Assembly (NCBI GenBank): GCA_023433275.1
Contig: JAEZDN010000006.1
Location: 1-19,897, forward strand
Reading direction: 5' to 3'
Source of the DNA: Verrucomicrobiota bacterium
Lineage (GTDB): Bacteria > Verrucomicrobiota > Verrucomicrobiia > Opitutales > Opitutaceae
DNA: 19,897 nt
The first letter of the stretch is position 1. Each line of letters opens with the position of its first letter. Position numbers and translations under genes: made by a program. Below are positions 13,071 through 19,897 of this stretch, one piece after another. A model generated the notes under the pieces. The model ran no database searches. It saw nothing but the letters and a program-made list of their open reading frames with translations, and was not told where the DNA came from.

Positions 13071-14945
13071 ATGATCTACAGGGACTCACCGTTTGATGTC
13101 ATCGTTTGCGGTGCTGGACATGCCGGAGTTGAGGCGTGCTTGGCTGCAGCTCGCACGGGGGCGGCCACCCTGCTGCTTACCGGTAATATCGACACCATTG
13201 CGCAGATGAGCTGCAACCCGGCGATCGGGGGCCAAGCGAAAGGCCAAATTGTACGCGAAATCGATGCACTCGGGGGCGAGATGGCCATCAATACAGACGT
13301 CACTGGCATTCAGTTTCGGCTCCTGAATGAATCCAAGGGACCGGCTGTTCAATCGCCCCGGGCGCAGTGCGATAAGAAGGCCTACCAATATCGGCTCAAG
13401 CACACCCTGGAGCTTCAGCCCAATTTGGAAGTGTTTCAGGCGACGGTGACGGGCTTGATCTTCAAGGACGGCAAGGTTGTCGGCTGCCGAACGAATCTGG
13501 ATATTGAGTTCATGGGCCGAACGGTGGTCGTGACGACCGGGACGTTTTTGCGGGGGTTAATGCATGTGGGTCTGAACAAGAATGAGGGCGGCCGCTTGGG
13601 CGATTTTAGCGCGAAGACGCTGTCCGCGAGCCTGCTGGAGGCTGGGATCGAGTTGCAGCGATTGAAAACCGGTACGCCTCCTCGCATTTTGGGACGCAGC
13701 ATCGATTTCTCCGTACTTCAGGAACAGAAAGGCGATGCCACGCCCACCTTGTTCGCCTTCCACGATACACGGGACCCGGAAGATCTGTTCCACGTGGAAC
13801 GGACCGGCGAACAGCGGTTGGGATGGAAGCCTGGCAGCGAGCAGGTTTCCTGCTGGATGACGCATACGACCCCTGAATCCGCCCAGATCGTCCGCGACAA
13901 CCTGCACAAGTCTGCCATGTACTCAGGCGAAATCGTGGGCGTGGGCCCTCGCTATTGTCCCAGTATTGAAGACAAGTTTGTGCGCTTCGCCGACAAACCC
14001 CGGCATCTGCTGTTTCTGGAGCCCGAAGGCCGAACCACCAATGAGTATTATATCAACGGTCTTTCCACGAGTCTCCCGTTCGATGTGCAGCTGGCGTTGG
14101 TGAGGAGCATCCCCGGCTTGGAACGAGCCCATTTGCTCAGGCCTGCTTATGCGGTGGAGTATGACTTCGCGCCGCCCACGCAGATGTATCCGTCGCTCGA
14201 ATCTCGGAAGGTGGAGAATCTGTTTTTGGCGGGCCAGATCAATGGCACCTCGGGGTATGAGGAAGCTGCGGCCCAAGGCCTGATTGCTGGCGTGAATGCC
14301 GCCCGCAAGGTGAGGGGAGAGCCGCCGTTGATCATCGAGCGCCACGAAGGTTATATCGGAGTTCTGATCGACGATTTGGTTACCAAGGGAACCACGGAGC
14401 CCTATCGAATGTTTACCAGCCGCGCTGAGCATCGACTCCTCTTCAACCATGGGAGCGCGGAAATGCGCCTCTATCATCACGCGAGAGAGTGTAAACTATT
14501 ATCGGAGAGTCGCTTGAGACGTGTATCTGACAAGGCATCGGCGATTGATCGTTGGGAGCGTCACCTTGAGACTGCGAAGACAAGCGGGGGCACGTGGGCG
14601 GATCAGATCCGTCGTGCGCCGGATGCTTTCAACCTCCCGCCGGAGTTCGCCGCGCAGCCGAAGGAGGTGCGCGAGGAAACCCTCTACCGGGTGCGTTATC
14701 GCGGCTATCTGGATCGCGAAAATCGTCAGATCGAGAAGCTGAAACACGTTGAGCGAATCCGCCTGCCCGACTCCATCGACTATCTGAAGATCCCCGGTCT
14801 TCGTCGCGAAAGCGCCCTGAAGCTGCAGCAATTTCGTCCTATGAACCTAGGCCAGGCCGGTCGCATCAGCGGCGTGAATCCGGCCGACATCAGCATCCTC
14901 ATGGTCTTGCTCGCGGCCGAACGTCGCGAAGGCGCGACGGAGTGA
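13071..14945 (+). CDS. mnmG: tRNA uridine-34 5-carboxymethylaminomethyl modification enzyme MnmG (GidA)
   Basis: This is the FAD- and NADH-dependent partner of MnmE in tRNA wobble-uridine modification. The 624-aa product carries the dinucleotide loop GAGHAG at 14-19 and the family blocks SCNPAIGGQAKGQIVREIDALGG, SPRAQCDKKAYQ and TTGTFLRG. LKTGTPPRI and the Cys-containing QVSCWMTHT follow, then SGEIVGVGPRYCPSIEDK, NGTSGYEEAAAQGLIAG, and SRAEHRLL. The helical C-terminal domain ends in YLKIPGLRRESALKLQQFRP. A TTG directly precedes the ATG; ATG 13071 is chosen. Its composition is visibly lower in GC than flanking genes: two sampled 60-nt lines gave 55-57 per cent, against 65-72 per cent in recA and phoR lines. 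A parS-type palindrome is embedded at 13786-13801. The usual neighbours rsmG and parAB do not follow. Confidence 0.97.
   Translation: MIYRDSPFDVIVCGAGHAGVEACLAAARTGAATLLLTGNIDTIAQMSCNPAIGGQAKGQIVREIDALGGEMAINTDVTGIQFRLLNESKGPAVQSPRAQCDKKAYQYRLKHTLELQPNLEVFQATVTGLIFKDGKVVGCRTNLDIEFMGRTVVVTTGTFLRGLMHVGLNKNEGGRLGDFSAKTLSASLLEAGIELQRLKTGTPPRILGRSIDFSVLQEQKGDATPTLFAFHDTRDPEDLFHVERTGEQRLGWKPGSEQVSCWMTHTTPESAQIVRDNLHKSAMYSGEIVGVGPRYCPSIEDKFVRFADKPRHLLFLEPEGRTTNEYYINGLSTSLPFDVQLALVRSIPGLERAHLLRPAYAVEYDFAPPTQMYPSLESRKVENLFLAGQINGTSGYEEAAAQGLIAGVNAARKVRGEPPLIIERHEGYIGVLIDDLVTKGTTEPYRMFTSRAEHRLLFNHGSAEMRLYHHARECKLLSESRLRRVSDKASAIDRWERHLETAKTSGGTWADQIRRAPDAFNLPPEFAAQPKEVREETLYRVRYRGYLDRENRQIEKLKHVERIRLPDSIDYLKIPGLRRESALKLQQFRPMNLGQAGRISGVNPADISILMVLLAAERREGATE
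13786..13801. other. parS-type centromere site inside mnmG
   Basis: The 14-nt perfect palindrome GTTCCACGTGGAAC (13787-13800) lies within TGTTCCACGTGGAACG. It matches the widely conserved parS sequence bound by ParB (TGTTTCACGTGAAACA class) and is nearly identical to the Pseudomonas version, TGTTCCACGTGGAACC. It falls in codons for Leu-Phe-His-Val-Glu-Arg of MnmG. A specific 14-mer is not expected by chance in 20 kb. Confidence 0.8.
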
Positions 14946-15102
14946 TGGCTGGTTGTACGTGACGAGCGATTGGTCGCACGGATAACCTGCGCGGCAATGC
15001 CCGCACCTCGTGGGATCCCGCGGTTGTCCCTGTCTCGGTCCTCCCTTCCCCGGTCATCCCTCTTAACCCCGCACCCTGATGCCCCGCGCTTTGCGGCGAC
15101 GT

Positions 15103-15120
15103 GTGACATTCACGTGACGT
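15103..15120. promoter_or_regulatory. Pho-box-like direct repeat upstream of phoB
   Basis: GTGACAT (15103-15109) and GTGACGT (15114-15120) are 7-mers with a 4-nt spacer, an 11-bp period as in PhoB boxes. On the minus strand they read ACGTCAC and ATGTCAC, close to the CTGTCAC-type half sites. The site ends 47 nt before the phoB start, consistent with autoregulation. The reversed orientation is unusual and lowers confidence. The rest of the 222-nt gap after mnmG shows no clear feature. Confidence 0.35.
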
Positions 15121-15167
15121 GGGCAAATTCACTGGAAGGCCTGCGGTCGACGGGCTAATCCTCCGGT

Positions 15168-15869
15168 GTGGAGACGAAAAAAATTCTCGTGGTGGACGAT
15201 GAGCCTGATGTCACCGACCTGGTCGCGTATCATCTCAAGGCCAAGGCGTTCCACGTGGAAACCGTCAACGACGCGACCGCGAGCATCGCGAAAGCCCGAA
15301 CCGTCGTTCCCGACTTGATTATATTGGACATAATGATGCCCGATTTGAGCGGTATCCAAGTTTGTCGCATTCTCCGCGCCGACCCGAAACTCGCCCGGGT
15401 ACCCATCATCTTCCTCACCGCCAAGGCGGAGCCGCACGACCGGATCGAGGGCTTGGAATCGGGAGCGGACGACTACATGAGCAAGCCCTTCAGCCCGAAG
15501 GAGCTCATACTTCGCGTCGAATCCATCCTTCGCCGCGTCGCCGCCCCGCTGGAGCCCGCGCGCACCAAGCTCCACGTGGGCGACATCGAGCTCGATTGCG
15601 AAAGGCACCAAGCCTCCGTCAAAGGCAGGGCGCTCGATCTCACCGCCACGGAGTTCAAGCTGCTCAAACTCATGATGGAGCGGCAGGGCAGGGTGCAGAC
15701 CCGGGAGCACCTGCTGATCAACGTCTGGAATTACTCGACCGAGATTGAAACCCGCACCATCGACACCCACGTGCGCCGCCTCCGGGAAAAACTCGGTCCC
15801 GCTGCGGTCTGGATCGAAACCATTCGCGGCGTGGGCTATCGCATCGCGGAAAAGAAACTTCCCTCATGA
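15168..15869 (+). CDS. phoB: PhoB-family phosphate response regulator
   Basis: This cytoplasmic two-component regulator has 233 aa. The receiver domain (1-120) has the acidic pair Asp10-Asp11, the phospho-acceptor Asp54 in LIILDIMMPD, Thr84 and Lys106 (SKPF). The OmpR/PhoB-type winged-helix domain (about 135-230) includes LDLTATEFKLLKLMM and the recognition region TRTIDTHVRRLREKLG, ending in IETIRGVGYRI. The start is GTG 15168 (METKKILVVDDE). The last codons overlap phoR by ATGA, so translation is coupled. A Pho-box-like repeat lies upstream, and a second parS-type palindrome is embedded at 15247-15262. Assignment to PhoB rather than another OmpR regulator rests on the adjacent PhoR-like kinase, phoU and pst genes. 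Confidence 0.9.
   Translation: METKKILVVDDEPDVTDLVAYHLKAKAFHVETVNDATASIAKARTVVPDLIILDIMMPDLSGIQVCRILRADPKLARVPIIFLTAKAEPHDRIEGLESGADDYMSKPFSPKELILRVESILRRVAAPLEPARTKLHVGDIELDCERHQASVKGRALDLTATEFKLLKLMMERQGRVQTREHLLINVWNYSTEIETRTIDTHVRRLREKLGPAAVWIETIRGVGYRIAEKKLPS
15247..15262. other. Second parS-type site inside phoB
   Basis: CGTTCCACGTGGAAAC contains the 12-nt perfect palindrome TTCCACGTGGAA (15249-15260) and matches the first site in 13 of 14 core positions. It lies about 1.46 kb from that site and encodes Phe-His-Val-Glu, the same peptide as in MnmG but in an unrelated protein. Confidence 0.65.
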
Positions 15870-17137
15870 CCGGAATGCTGATCGCTGCGCTGTCGGCAGC
15901 CCTGTTGCTCGTGTTGCGCGCGTTCTGGAAACAGAACCGCGCCCACGCCGAGCTCGAAAACGCCGTGCGCCGCGGACAGCCCCTGCTCCCCGAGCAGTCT
16001 CCGGGCCGCCATTTTCCATCCTGGCCCGCGCTGACCGAGGAAGTGAACCGCCTCATCGCGGAAAACAACTCGCTGCAGCAGCAACGCACCGACCAGCTGG
16101 CGCAGCTCGAGGCGACCCTCGGCCACCTGCGCGAGGCCGTGCTCATTGTTGACGCGGGAAATTACATCCACCTCGCCAACCGCGCCCTGCGCGAAATCTT
16201 TCCCGCCTCACGCGACCTCATCAACCTCCGCCTCGAGCTCATCGTCCGGAGCGCGGCCTTCCTCGACTACGTTCGCGCCACGCGCGACGGCGCGCCGCTG
16301 CCGCGGCAGGAATTCGAAATCATCGAGGGAGACCACACCCTTTGGATCGAGGTCTCGGGTGCACCGATCCCATCGCCCGACGGCCGGGAGCGCTGGGCGC
16401 TGTTTGTCATCCACGACATGACCAGCCAGCGCAAGCTCGAGCGCCTGCGCCGCGATTTCGTGGCCAACGCCTCCCACGAGCTCCGCACGCCGCTGAGCAT
16501 CATCGCCGGTTACGTCGAAACCCTGGTCGATGGCCACCAGACGATGGAGGTCGCCGATCGCGACAGATTCCTCCGCACGATCCAACGCCACAGCAGCCGG
16601 CTCAAATCCATCATCGACGACCTGCTGACCCTGTCCCGGCTGGAATCGGCGACCCCTGGCCTGAACTTTGTCACGCTCGACATCGCCCGTTACCTGGAGG
16701 AACTGGCCGGCGAATACCGCCGGCGCCCGTCCGCCGCGAACTACGAAATCGTGGTCACGGTCCCGGCCGGCCTCGGTACCATGGAGGGCGACGACGGCAA
16801 GCTCGTCCACGTCTTCAGCAACCTCGTCGAGAACGCGTTCAAGTACACGCCCAAGGGCTCGCGCATCGAGCTCGGCGCCACCGCCGTCGGCGCCGATGAG
16901 ATCGAGTTCTTTGTGCGTGACGACGGCCCCGGCATCCCGGCCGCCGACCTGGCGCATATCTTCGAGCGTTTCTACCGGGTCGAAAAGGGTCGCTCCCGTG
17001 AAACCGGCGGCACCGGCCTGGGACTCAGCATCGTGAAGCACATCGTGCAACTGCACCACGGCCGGGTGTGGGCCGAAAACGCCAGCGACCGCGGGCTCAT
17101 CATCCGCGTGCGCCTGCCGCGCCGTCAGCAACGCTGA
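15866..17137 (+). CDS. phoR: PhoR-type phosphate sensor histidine kinase
   Basis: The 423-aa kinase has one N-terminal membrane helix (about 4-19), a linker with a short coiled-coil-like segment (about 57-85), a PAS domain (about 86-190), the HisKA domain with phospho-acceptor His204 in ANASHELRTPL, and a HATPase domain. The ATPase boxes are N (NLVENAFKYTPKG), G1 (DDGPGIP), F (FERFYRV) and G2 (GGTGLGLSIVKHIV). There is no sizeable extracytoplasmic sensor domain. This suits PhoR, which reads the state of the Pst transporter through PhoU. ATG 15866 overlaps the phoB stop by 4 nt. The gene converges on phoU with only 3 nt between stop codons, and a perfect hairpin spans its own stop. Confidence 0.92.
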   Translation: MTGMLIAALSAALLLVLRAFWKQNRAHAELENAVRRGQPLLPEQSPGRHFPSWPALTEEVNRLIAENNSLQQQRTDQLAQLEATLGHLREAVLIVDAGNYIHLANRALREIFPASRDLINLRLELIVRSAAFLDYVRATRDGAPLPRQEFEIIEGDHTLWIEVSGAPIPSPDGRERWALFVIHDMTSQRKLERLRRDFVANASHELRTPLSIIAGYVETLVDGHQTMEVADRDRFLRTIQRHSSRLKSIIDDLLTLSRLESATPGLNFVTLDIARYLEELAGEYRRRPSAANYEIVVTVPAGLGTMEGDDGKLVHVFSNLVENAFKYTPKGSRIELGATAVGADEIEFFVRDDGPGIPAADLAHIFERFYRVEKGRSRETGGTGLGLSIVKHIVQLHHGRVWAENASDRGLIIRVRLPRRQQR

Positions 17138-17139
17138 CG
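17123..17139. terminator. Perfect hairpin enclosing the phoR stop codon
   Basis: CGTCAGC pairs with GCTGACG around loop AAC, and the TGA stop (17135-17137) lies in the descending arm. The phoU stop begins at 17141-17143, so the stem sits at the junction of two convergent genes. There is no T run. Confidence 0.45.
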
Positions 17140-17140
17140 C

Positions 17141-17842
17141 TCACGCCGGGGGGTTGAGGTCGACGGATGGAGGCGCGGACTGCTTGCCGATGTCGCTATG
17201 GCGGATGTCCTGGCCGCCCGCGAGAAACACCATCTCCTCGGCGATGTTGGTTGCATGGTCGGCAATGCGCTCAACGGACTTCGAGATGAACATCAGCTCC
17301 ATCGCGCGCGCGATGGTGTCGGGTTTTTCCAACATATAGCTGGTGAGACGGCGGTAGAGCACGCGGTTGAGATTGTCCACCTCCGCGTCGCGGCGGATCA
17401 CCCCCAGGGCCTTCTGCTGGTCCTCCAGCACGAAGCAGTCGAGGGCCGTGCGGAGCATCTCGAGCGCGATGTTGGTCATGCGCGGGAAGTCGGCGTAGAG
17501 CTCAAGGCGCGGCTCGATCGCGAGCTTGCGGGCGCGGCGCGCGATGCTGGTGGCTTCGTCGCCCACCCGCTCGAGATCGTGCGATGCCTTCATGCCCACG
17601 ACCACGAGCCGGAGTTCGGACGCGACCGGGCCGCGGAGGGTCATGTAGCGGATGGCCTCCTCGTCGATCTTCACCTCCAGCTGGTCGATCTCGTCGTCGG
17701 CCGCGATGACCTTGTCGGCGAGGGCCAGGTCGGACTCGGTGAGGGCGCGCATGGCGAGGCGCACCTGCTCGATGGAGCGCTCGCCCATCTGGAGAAGAGT
17801 GGAACGAAAGGCTTCCAGCTCGGCGTCGAAGAAACGTTTCAT
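17141..17842 (-). CDS. phoU: Phosphate-transport regulator PhoU
   Basis: PhoU is a cytoplasmic, metal-binding helical protein that dampens PhoR signalling and Pst transport when phosphate is plentiful. The 233-aa product shows the two tandem three-helix bundles. The first has DDEIDQLEVKIDEEAIRYM and, after it, GMKASHDLERVGDEATSIARR. The second has RRDAEVDNLNRVLYRRLTSYM followed by FISKSVERIADHATNIAEEMVF. The paired ExxRxGDxAxxIA-type blocks are the family hallmark. The open frame reaches 17905, but ATG 17842 (MKRFFDAEL) gives the family start. It lies downstream of pstB on the same strand, separated by 110 nt that include a long hairpin. Confidence 0.95.
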   Translation of the reverse strand: MKRFFDAELEAFRSTLLQMGERSIEQVRLAMRALTESDLALADKVIAADDEIDQLEVKIDEEAIRYMTLRGPVASELRLVVVGMKASHDLERVGDEATSIARRARKLAIEPRLELYADFPRMTNIALEMLRTALDCFVLEDQQKALGVIRRDAEVDNLNRVLYRRLTSYMLEKPDTIARAMELMFISKSVERIADHATNIAEEMVFLAGGQDIRHSDIGKQSAPPSVDLNPPA

Positions 17843-17874
17843 TTTTTGAAGGGGGGATTTGCGGGTAGTGAACG

Positions 17875-17936
17875 GCGAGTGGCAGGAGATCGGGCCGGGG
17901 AGCATCTGTGCTCACTCCCCGATGCCCGCTACTCGC
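17875..17936 (-). repeat. Long imperfect hairpin between pstB and phoU
   Basis: GCGAGTGGC-GG (17875-17886) pairs with CC-GCTACTCGC (17925-17936), allowing one G-T pair and one mismatch. Inside, CGGGGAG (17896-17902) pairs with CTCCCCG (17915-17921). It lies in the intercistronic gap of a presumed pstAB-phoU transcript, with GCGAGT-like heptamer repetition in the arms. Confidence 0.5.
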
Positions 17937-17943
17937 GGCGGGT

Positions 17944-17964
17944 CGGTTTGGTTCAACCAAACCG
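17944..17964 (-). terminator. 21-nt perfect palindrome enclosing the pstB stop codon
   Basis: CGGTTTGGTT and AACCAAACCG form 10-nt arms around one central base. The pstB TGA (17953-17955) is at the centre. As RNA it would fold as a stem with a small loop. No T run follows, so it could be a U-tract-less terminator, a processing stem, or a dispersed palindrome. Confidence 0.5.
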
Positions 17965-18825
17965 GCCCGAGACGTACGCTTCCGTCTGGGGATTGGCGGG
18001 GTTCATGAAAATGGTGCGCGTCTCGGCGTATTCGATGAGGCGGCCGAGGTAGAAGAAGGCGGTGCGGTCGGAGCAGCGGGCGGCCTGCTGCATGTTGTGG
18101 GTCACGATGACGATGGTGAAATCCTTCTTCAATTCGTGGATCAGCTCCTCCACCTTGGCCGTGGCGATGGGATCGAGGGCCGAGCAGGGCTCGTCCATGA
18201 GAATGATCTCGGGCTCGACCGCGATCGCGCGGGCGATGCAGAGGCGCTGCTGCTGGCCGCCGGAAAGCCCGAGCGCGCTCTGGTGCAGGCGGTCCTTCAC
18301 CTCCTCCCAGAGGGCGGCACCGCGCAGGCTGTGCTCCACGGCCTCGTCGAGGCGGGACTTGCGCTTCTCGCCCTGGATCCGGAGGCCGTAGGTGATGTTC
18401 TCGTAAATGGACTTGGGGAAGGGGTTGGATTTCTGAAAGACCATGCCGACCCGCTTGCGCAGCTCGATGACGTCCACGCGGGGATCGTTGATGTCGACAC
18501 CGTCGATGCGGATCTGGCCGGTGCCGATCCGCGTGCCGTCGATGAGGTCGTTCATGCGGTTGAGGCAGCGCAGCAGCGTGGACTTGCCGCAACCGGAGGG
18601 GCCGATGAAGGCGGTGACCTCCTTCGCGGCGATGTTGAGCGTGATGTCGTACAGCGCCTGGCTGGAGCCATAGAAGAAATCCACGTCGTCGATCTCGATC
18701 ATGGGGCGCGCCGTGCCGCGAGCGGGCGCCGGCTGGCCGGACGACGGCGCGACGGCCGCCGGCACGTTGACCTGGCGGACGGTGACGGGAGAGGAAGGAG
18801 CTTCGGGCATGAGCGTGGTTACCAT
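17953..18825 (-). CDS. pstB: Phosphate ABC transporter ATP-binding protein PstB
   Basis: This is the ATPase subunit of the high-affinity phosphate importer PstSCAB. The 290-aa product has Walker A GPSGCGKST at 75-83, Q-loop VFQKSNPFPKSIYENI (about 129-144), the ABC signature LSGGQQQR at 187-194, Walker B IILMDEP at 207-213, and the H-loop IVTHNMQQA. The PstB-specific FPKSIYENI and PCSALDP blocks make the identity firm. A Pro/Ala/Ser-rich lead of about 41 residues precedes MIEIDDVDFFYG, the usual family start. ATG 18825 overlaps the end of pstA by 7 nt and suggests coupling, but an ATG at 18810 or one at 18702 is also possible. It ends in a perfect palindrome over its stop codon. Confidence 0.95.
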   Translation of the reverse strand: MVTTLMPEAPSSPVTVRQVNVPAAVAPSSGQPAPARGTARPMIEIDDVDFFYGSSQALYDITLNIAAKEVTAFIGPSGCGKSTLLRCLNRMNDLIDGTRIGTGQIRIDGVDINDPRVDVIELRKRVGMVFQKSNPFPKSIYENITYGLRIQGEKRKSRLDEAVEHSLRGAALWEEVKDRLHQSALGLSGGQQQRLCIARAIAVEPEIILMDEPCSALDPIATAKVEELIHELKKDFTIVIVTHNMQQAARCSDRTAFFYLGRLIEYAETRTIFMNPANPQTEAYVSGRFG

Positions 18826-19868
18826 TTGTATTTTTTGCGCAAACGGACGCGCAGCACGATGGCGGTCATCGCGATGGCGGCCACGGTGAACAGGAACACG
18901 AACGCCGTGCCGTATTGGACGTCGTGCGTGTATTCATTCTGGGGGATCTTGGAGGCCACCACGTAGATGTGGTACGGCAGCGCCATGACGCCCTGGAAAA
19001 AAAAGTCGGTCGCCTGCTGCACCTGCCAGGGCAGCTCGTCGCGCACGACGAAGGCGGCGGTGAACATGATGGGCGCGGTCTCACCGGCCACGCGGGCGAT
19101 GGAGAGCACGGAGGAGGTGAGGATGCCCGGCAGGGCGTAGGGCAGGACGTTCGTCATGATCGTCTGCAGTTTGGTGGCGCCAAGCGCGAGCGAACCCTCG
19201 CGATAGCCCTTGGGCACGGCCTTGAGCGCCTCCTCCGAGGCGGTGATGATGATGGGCAGCACCATGAACGCGAGCGTCAGCCAGCCTGCGAGCAGCGAGA
19301 CGCCCATGTTCATGGCGATGACGAACATGCCGAAGCCGAAAAGGCCATAGACGATGGAAGGCACGCCCGCGAGATTCACGATGGCCAGGCGGAGAAACCG
19401 CACGAACGGGCCGTCGGTGGCGTATTCGCTGAGATAGATCGCGCTCAGCACGCCGAGGACCAGGGCGATGAAGATCGAACCAACCACGAGCAGGACGGTG
19501 CCCACGATGTTGGGGAAAATGCCGCCGGCGGAATAGACGTAGGTTTCAATGGGCACCCCCTTGAGGCGCCCCGCGTTGGCGGGCTGTTCCTTGAAGGCCC
19601 GGAACTCCCGGTCGCCCATGGTCTGCTTCCTGCCGTCCAGTTCAAAGACGTTGAGCGTCTCGGGCGCCTGCGTGAGGAACGGCACGTTGATGAACGGCGC
19701 CTTCGTCTGGAACACCACCGCCCCGCCCTTGATGCCGATGTCGAGAAACACGAACAGCGCGCAGGCCAGCACGAAGTAGGTGCTGGCGCGCAGCACCCAG
19801 AACACGCACTTCTCGGCGCGCTTGGCTGGCGTGGAACGGGCGAAGATTCTGGCTTCGGTGTCGCTCAT
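18819..19868 (-). CDS. pstA: Phosphate ABC transporter permease PstA
   Basis: This is an inner-membrane permease of the PstSCAB importer, pairing with PstC to form the phosphate channel. The 349-aa product has a first membrane helix at about 24-46. It is followed by an unusually long extracytoplasmic segment (about 50-115), then five helices typical of the MetI-like fold from GIFPNIVGTVLLVVGSIFIA onward. The coupling (EAA) loop that contacts PstB is EALKAVPKGYREGSLALGAT. The final helix ends at the basic tail RLRKKYKW. Length exceeds the about 296 aa of E. coli PstA mainly because of the loop. ATG 19868 is 29 nt from the window edge; pstC is expected beyond. Its last codons overlap pstB. Confidence 0.94.
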   Translation of the reverse strand: MSDTEARIFARSTPAKRAEKCVFWVLRASTYFVLACALFVFLDIGIKGGAVVFQTKAPFINVPFLTQAPETLNVFELDGRKQTMGDREFRAFKEQPANAGRLKGVPIETYVYSAGGIFPNIVGTVLLVVGSIFIALVLGVLSAIYLSEYATDGPFVRFLRLAIVNLAGVPSIVYGLFGFGMFVIAMNMGVSLLAGWLTLAFMVLPIIITASEEALKAVPKGYREGSLALGATKLQTIMTNVLPYALPGILTSSVLSIARVAGETAPIMFTAAFVVRDELPWQVQQATDFFFQGVMALPYHIYVVASKIPQNEYTHDVQYGTAFVFLFTVAAIAMTAIVLRVRLRKKYKW

Positions 19869-19897
19869 GGGATTGGGTGCCGGCGGCCGGGGCGCTC

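Noticed and set aside
17908..18966. 352-codon plus-strand frame across pstB
   Set aside because: Antisense to an unambiguous PstB with all ABC motifs.

Overview
This is a GC-rich bacterial chromosomal segment with dense coding on both strands, short intergenic gaps, and few Shine-Dalgarno-like sequences ahead of starts. The gene families fit Verrucomicrobiota, probably Opitutaceae: a DUF5069 protein, a CGWS glutaredoxin with a tail, DUF2891, and the protein often labelled 3-methyladenine DNA glycosylase. I infer this from family resemblance, not from a search. I see no rRNA, tRNA, CRISPR array, insertion sequence or prophage gene.

Layout. Positions 1-9400 hold a mixed set. In order these are: a BadF/BadG-type sugar kinase (139-1110); the '3-methyladenine glycosylase-like' protein (1460-2353); a minus-strand multi-pass membrane protein with GT-C-like features (2395-3972); a divergent unannotated protein with hidden kinase-like motifs (4093-5193); an ICMT/PEMT-type membrane methyltransferase (5354-5881); minus-strand DUF5069 (5981-6442) and glutaredoxin (6599-6934) genes; DUF2891 (7031-8047); and an ArsB/NhaD-type ion transporter (8176-9396) closed by a clean Rho-independent terminator.

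Positions 9400-15000 hold housekeeping genes: recA, pdxH (minus strand), then mnmE and mnmG, whose products together modify the wobble uridine of tRNAs. Positions 15000-19897 hold the phosphate regulon: phoB and phoR overlap by an ATGA, and they converge on phoU, pstB and pstA on the minus strand. pstC and pstS would be expected just past the right edge. PstAB carries phosphate across the membrane, PhoU links transporter state to the kinase PhoR, and PhoB regulates transcription.

Non-coding highlights. Two parS-type palindromes lie inside mnmG (13786-13801) and phoB (15247-15262), which suggests an origin-proximal chromosome segregation region. A family of about 25-nt palindromic repeats occurs as inverted pairs in two intergenic regions. 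Perfect hairpins enclose the stop codons of the glutaredoxin gene, phoR and pstB. An inverted repeat lies ahead of recA, and a Pho-box-like direct repeat lies ahead of phoB. The most interesting protein is the one at 4093-5193. The most solid unexpected signal is the parS pair.
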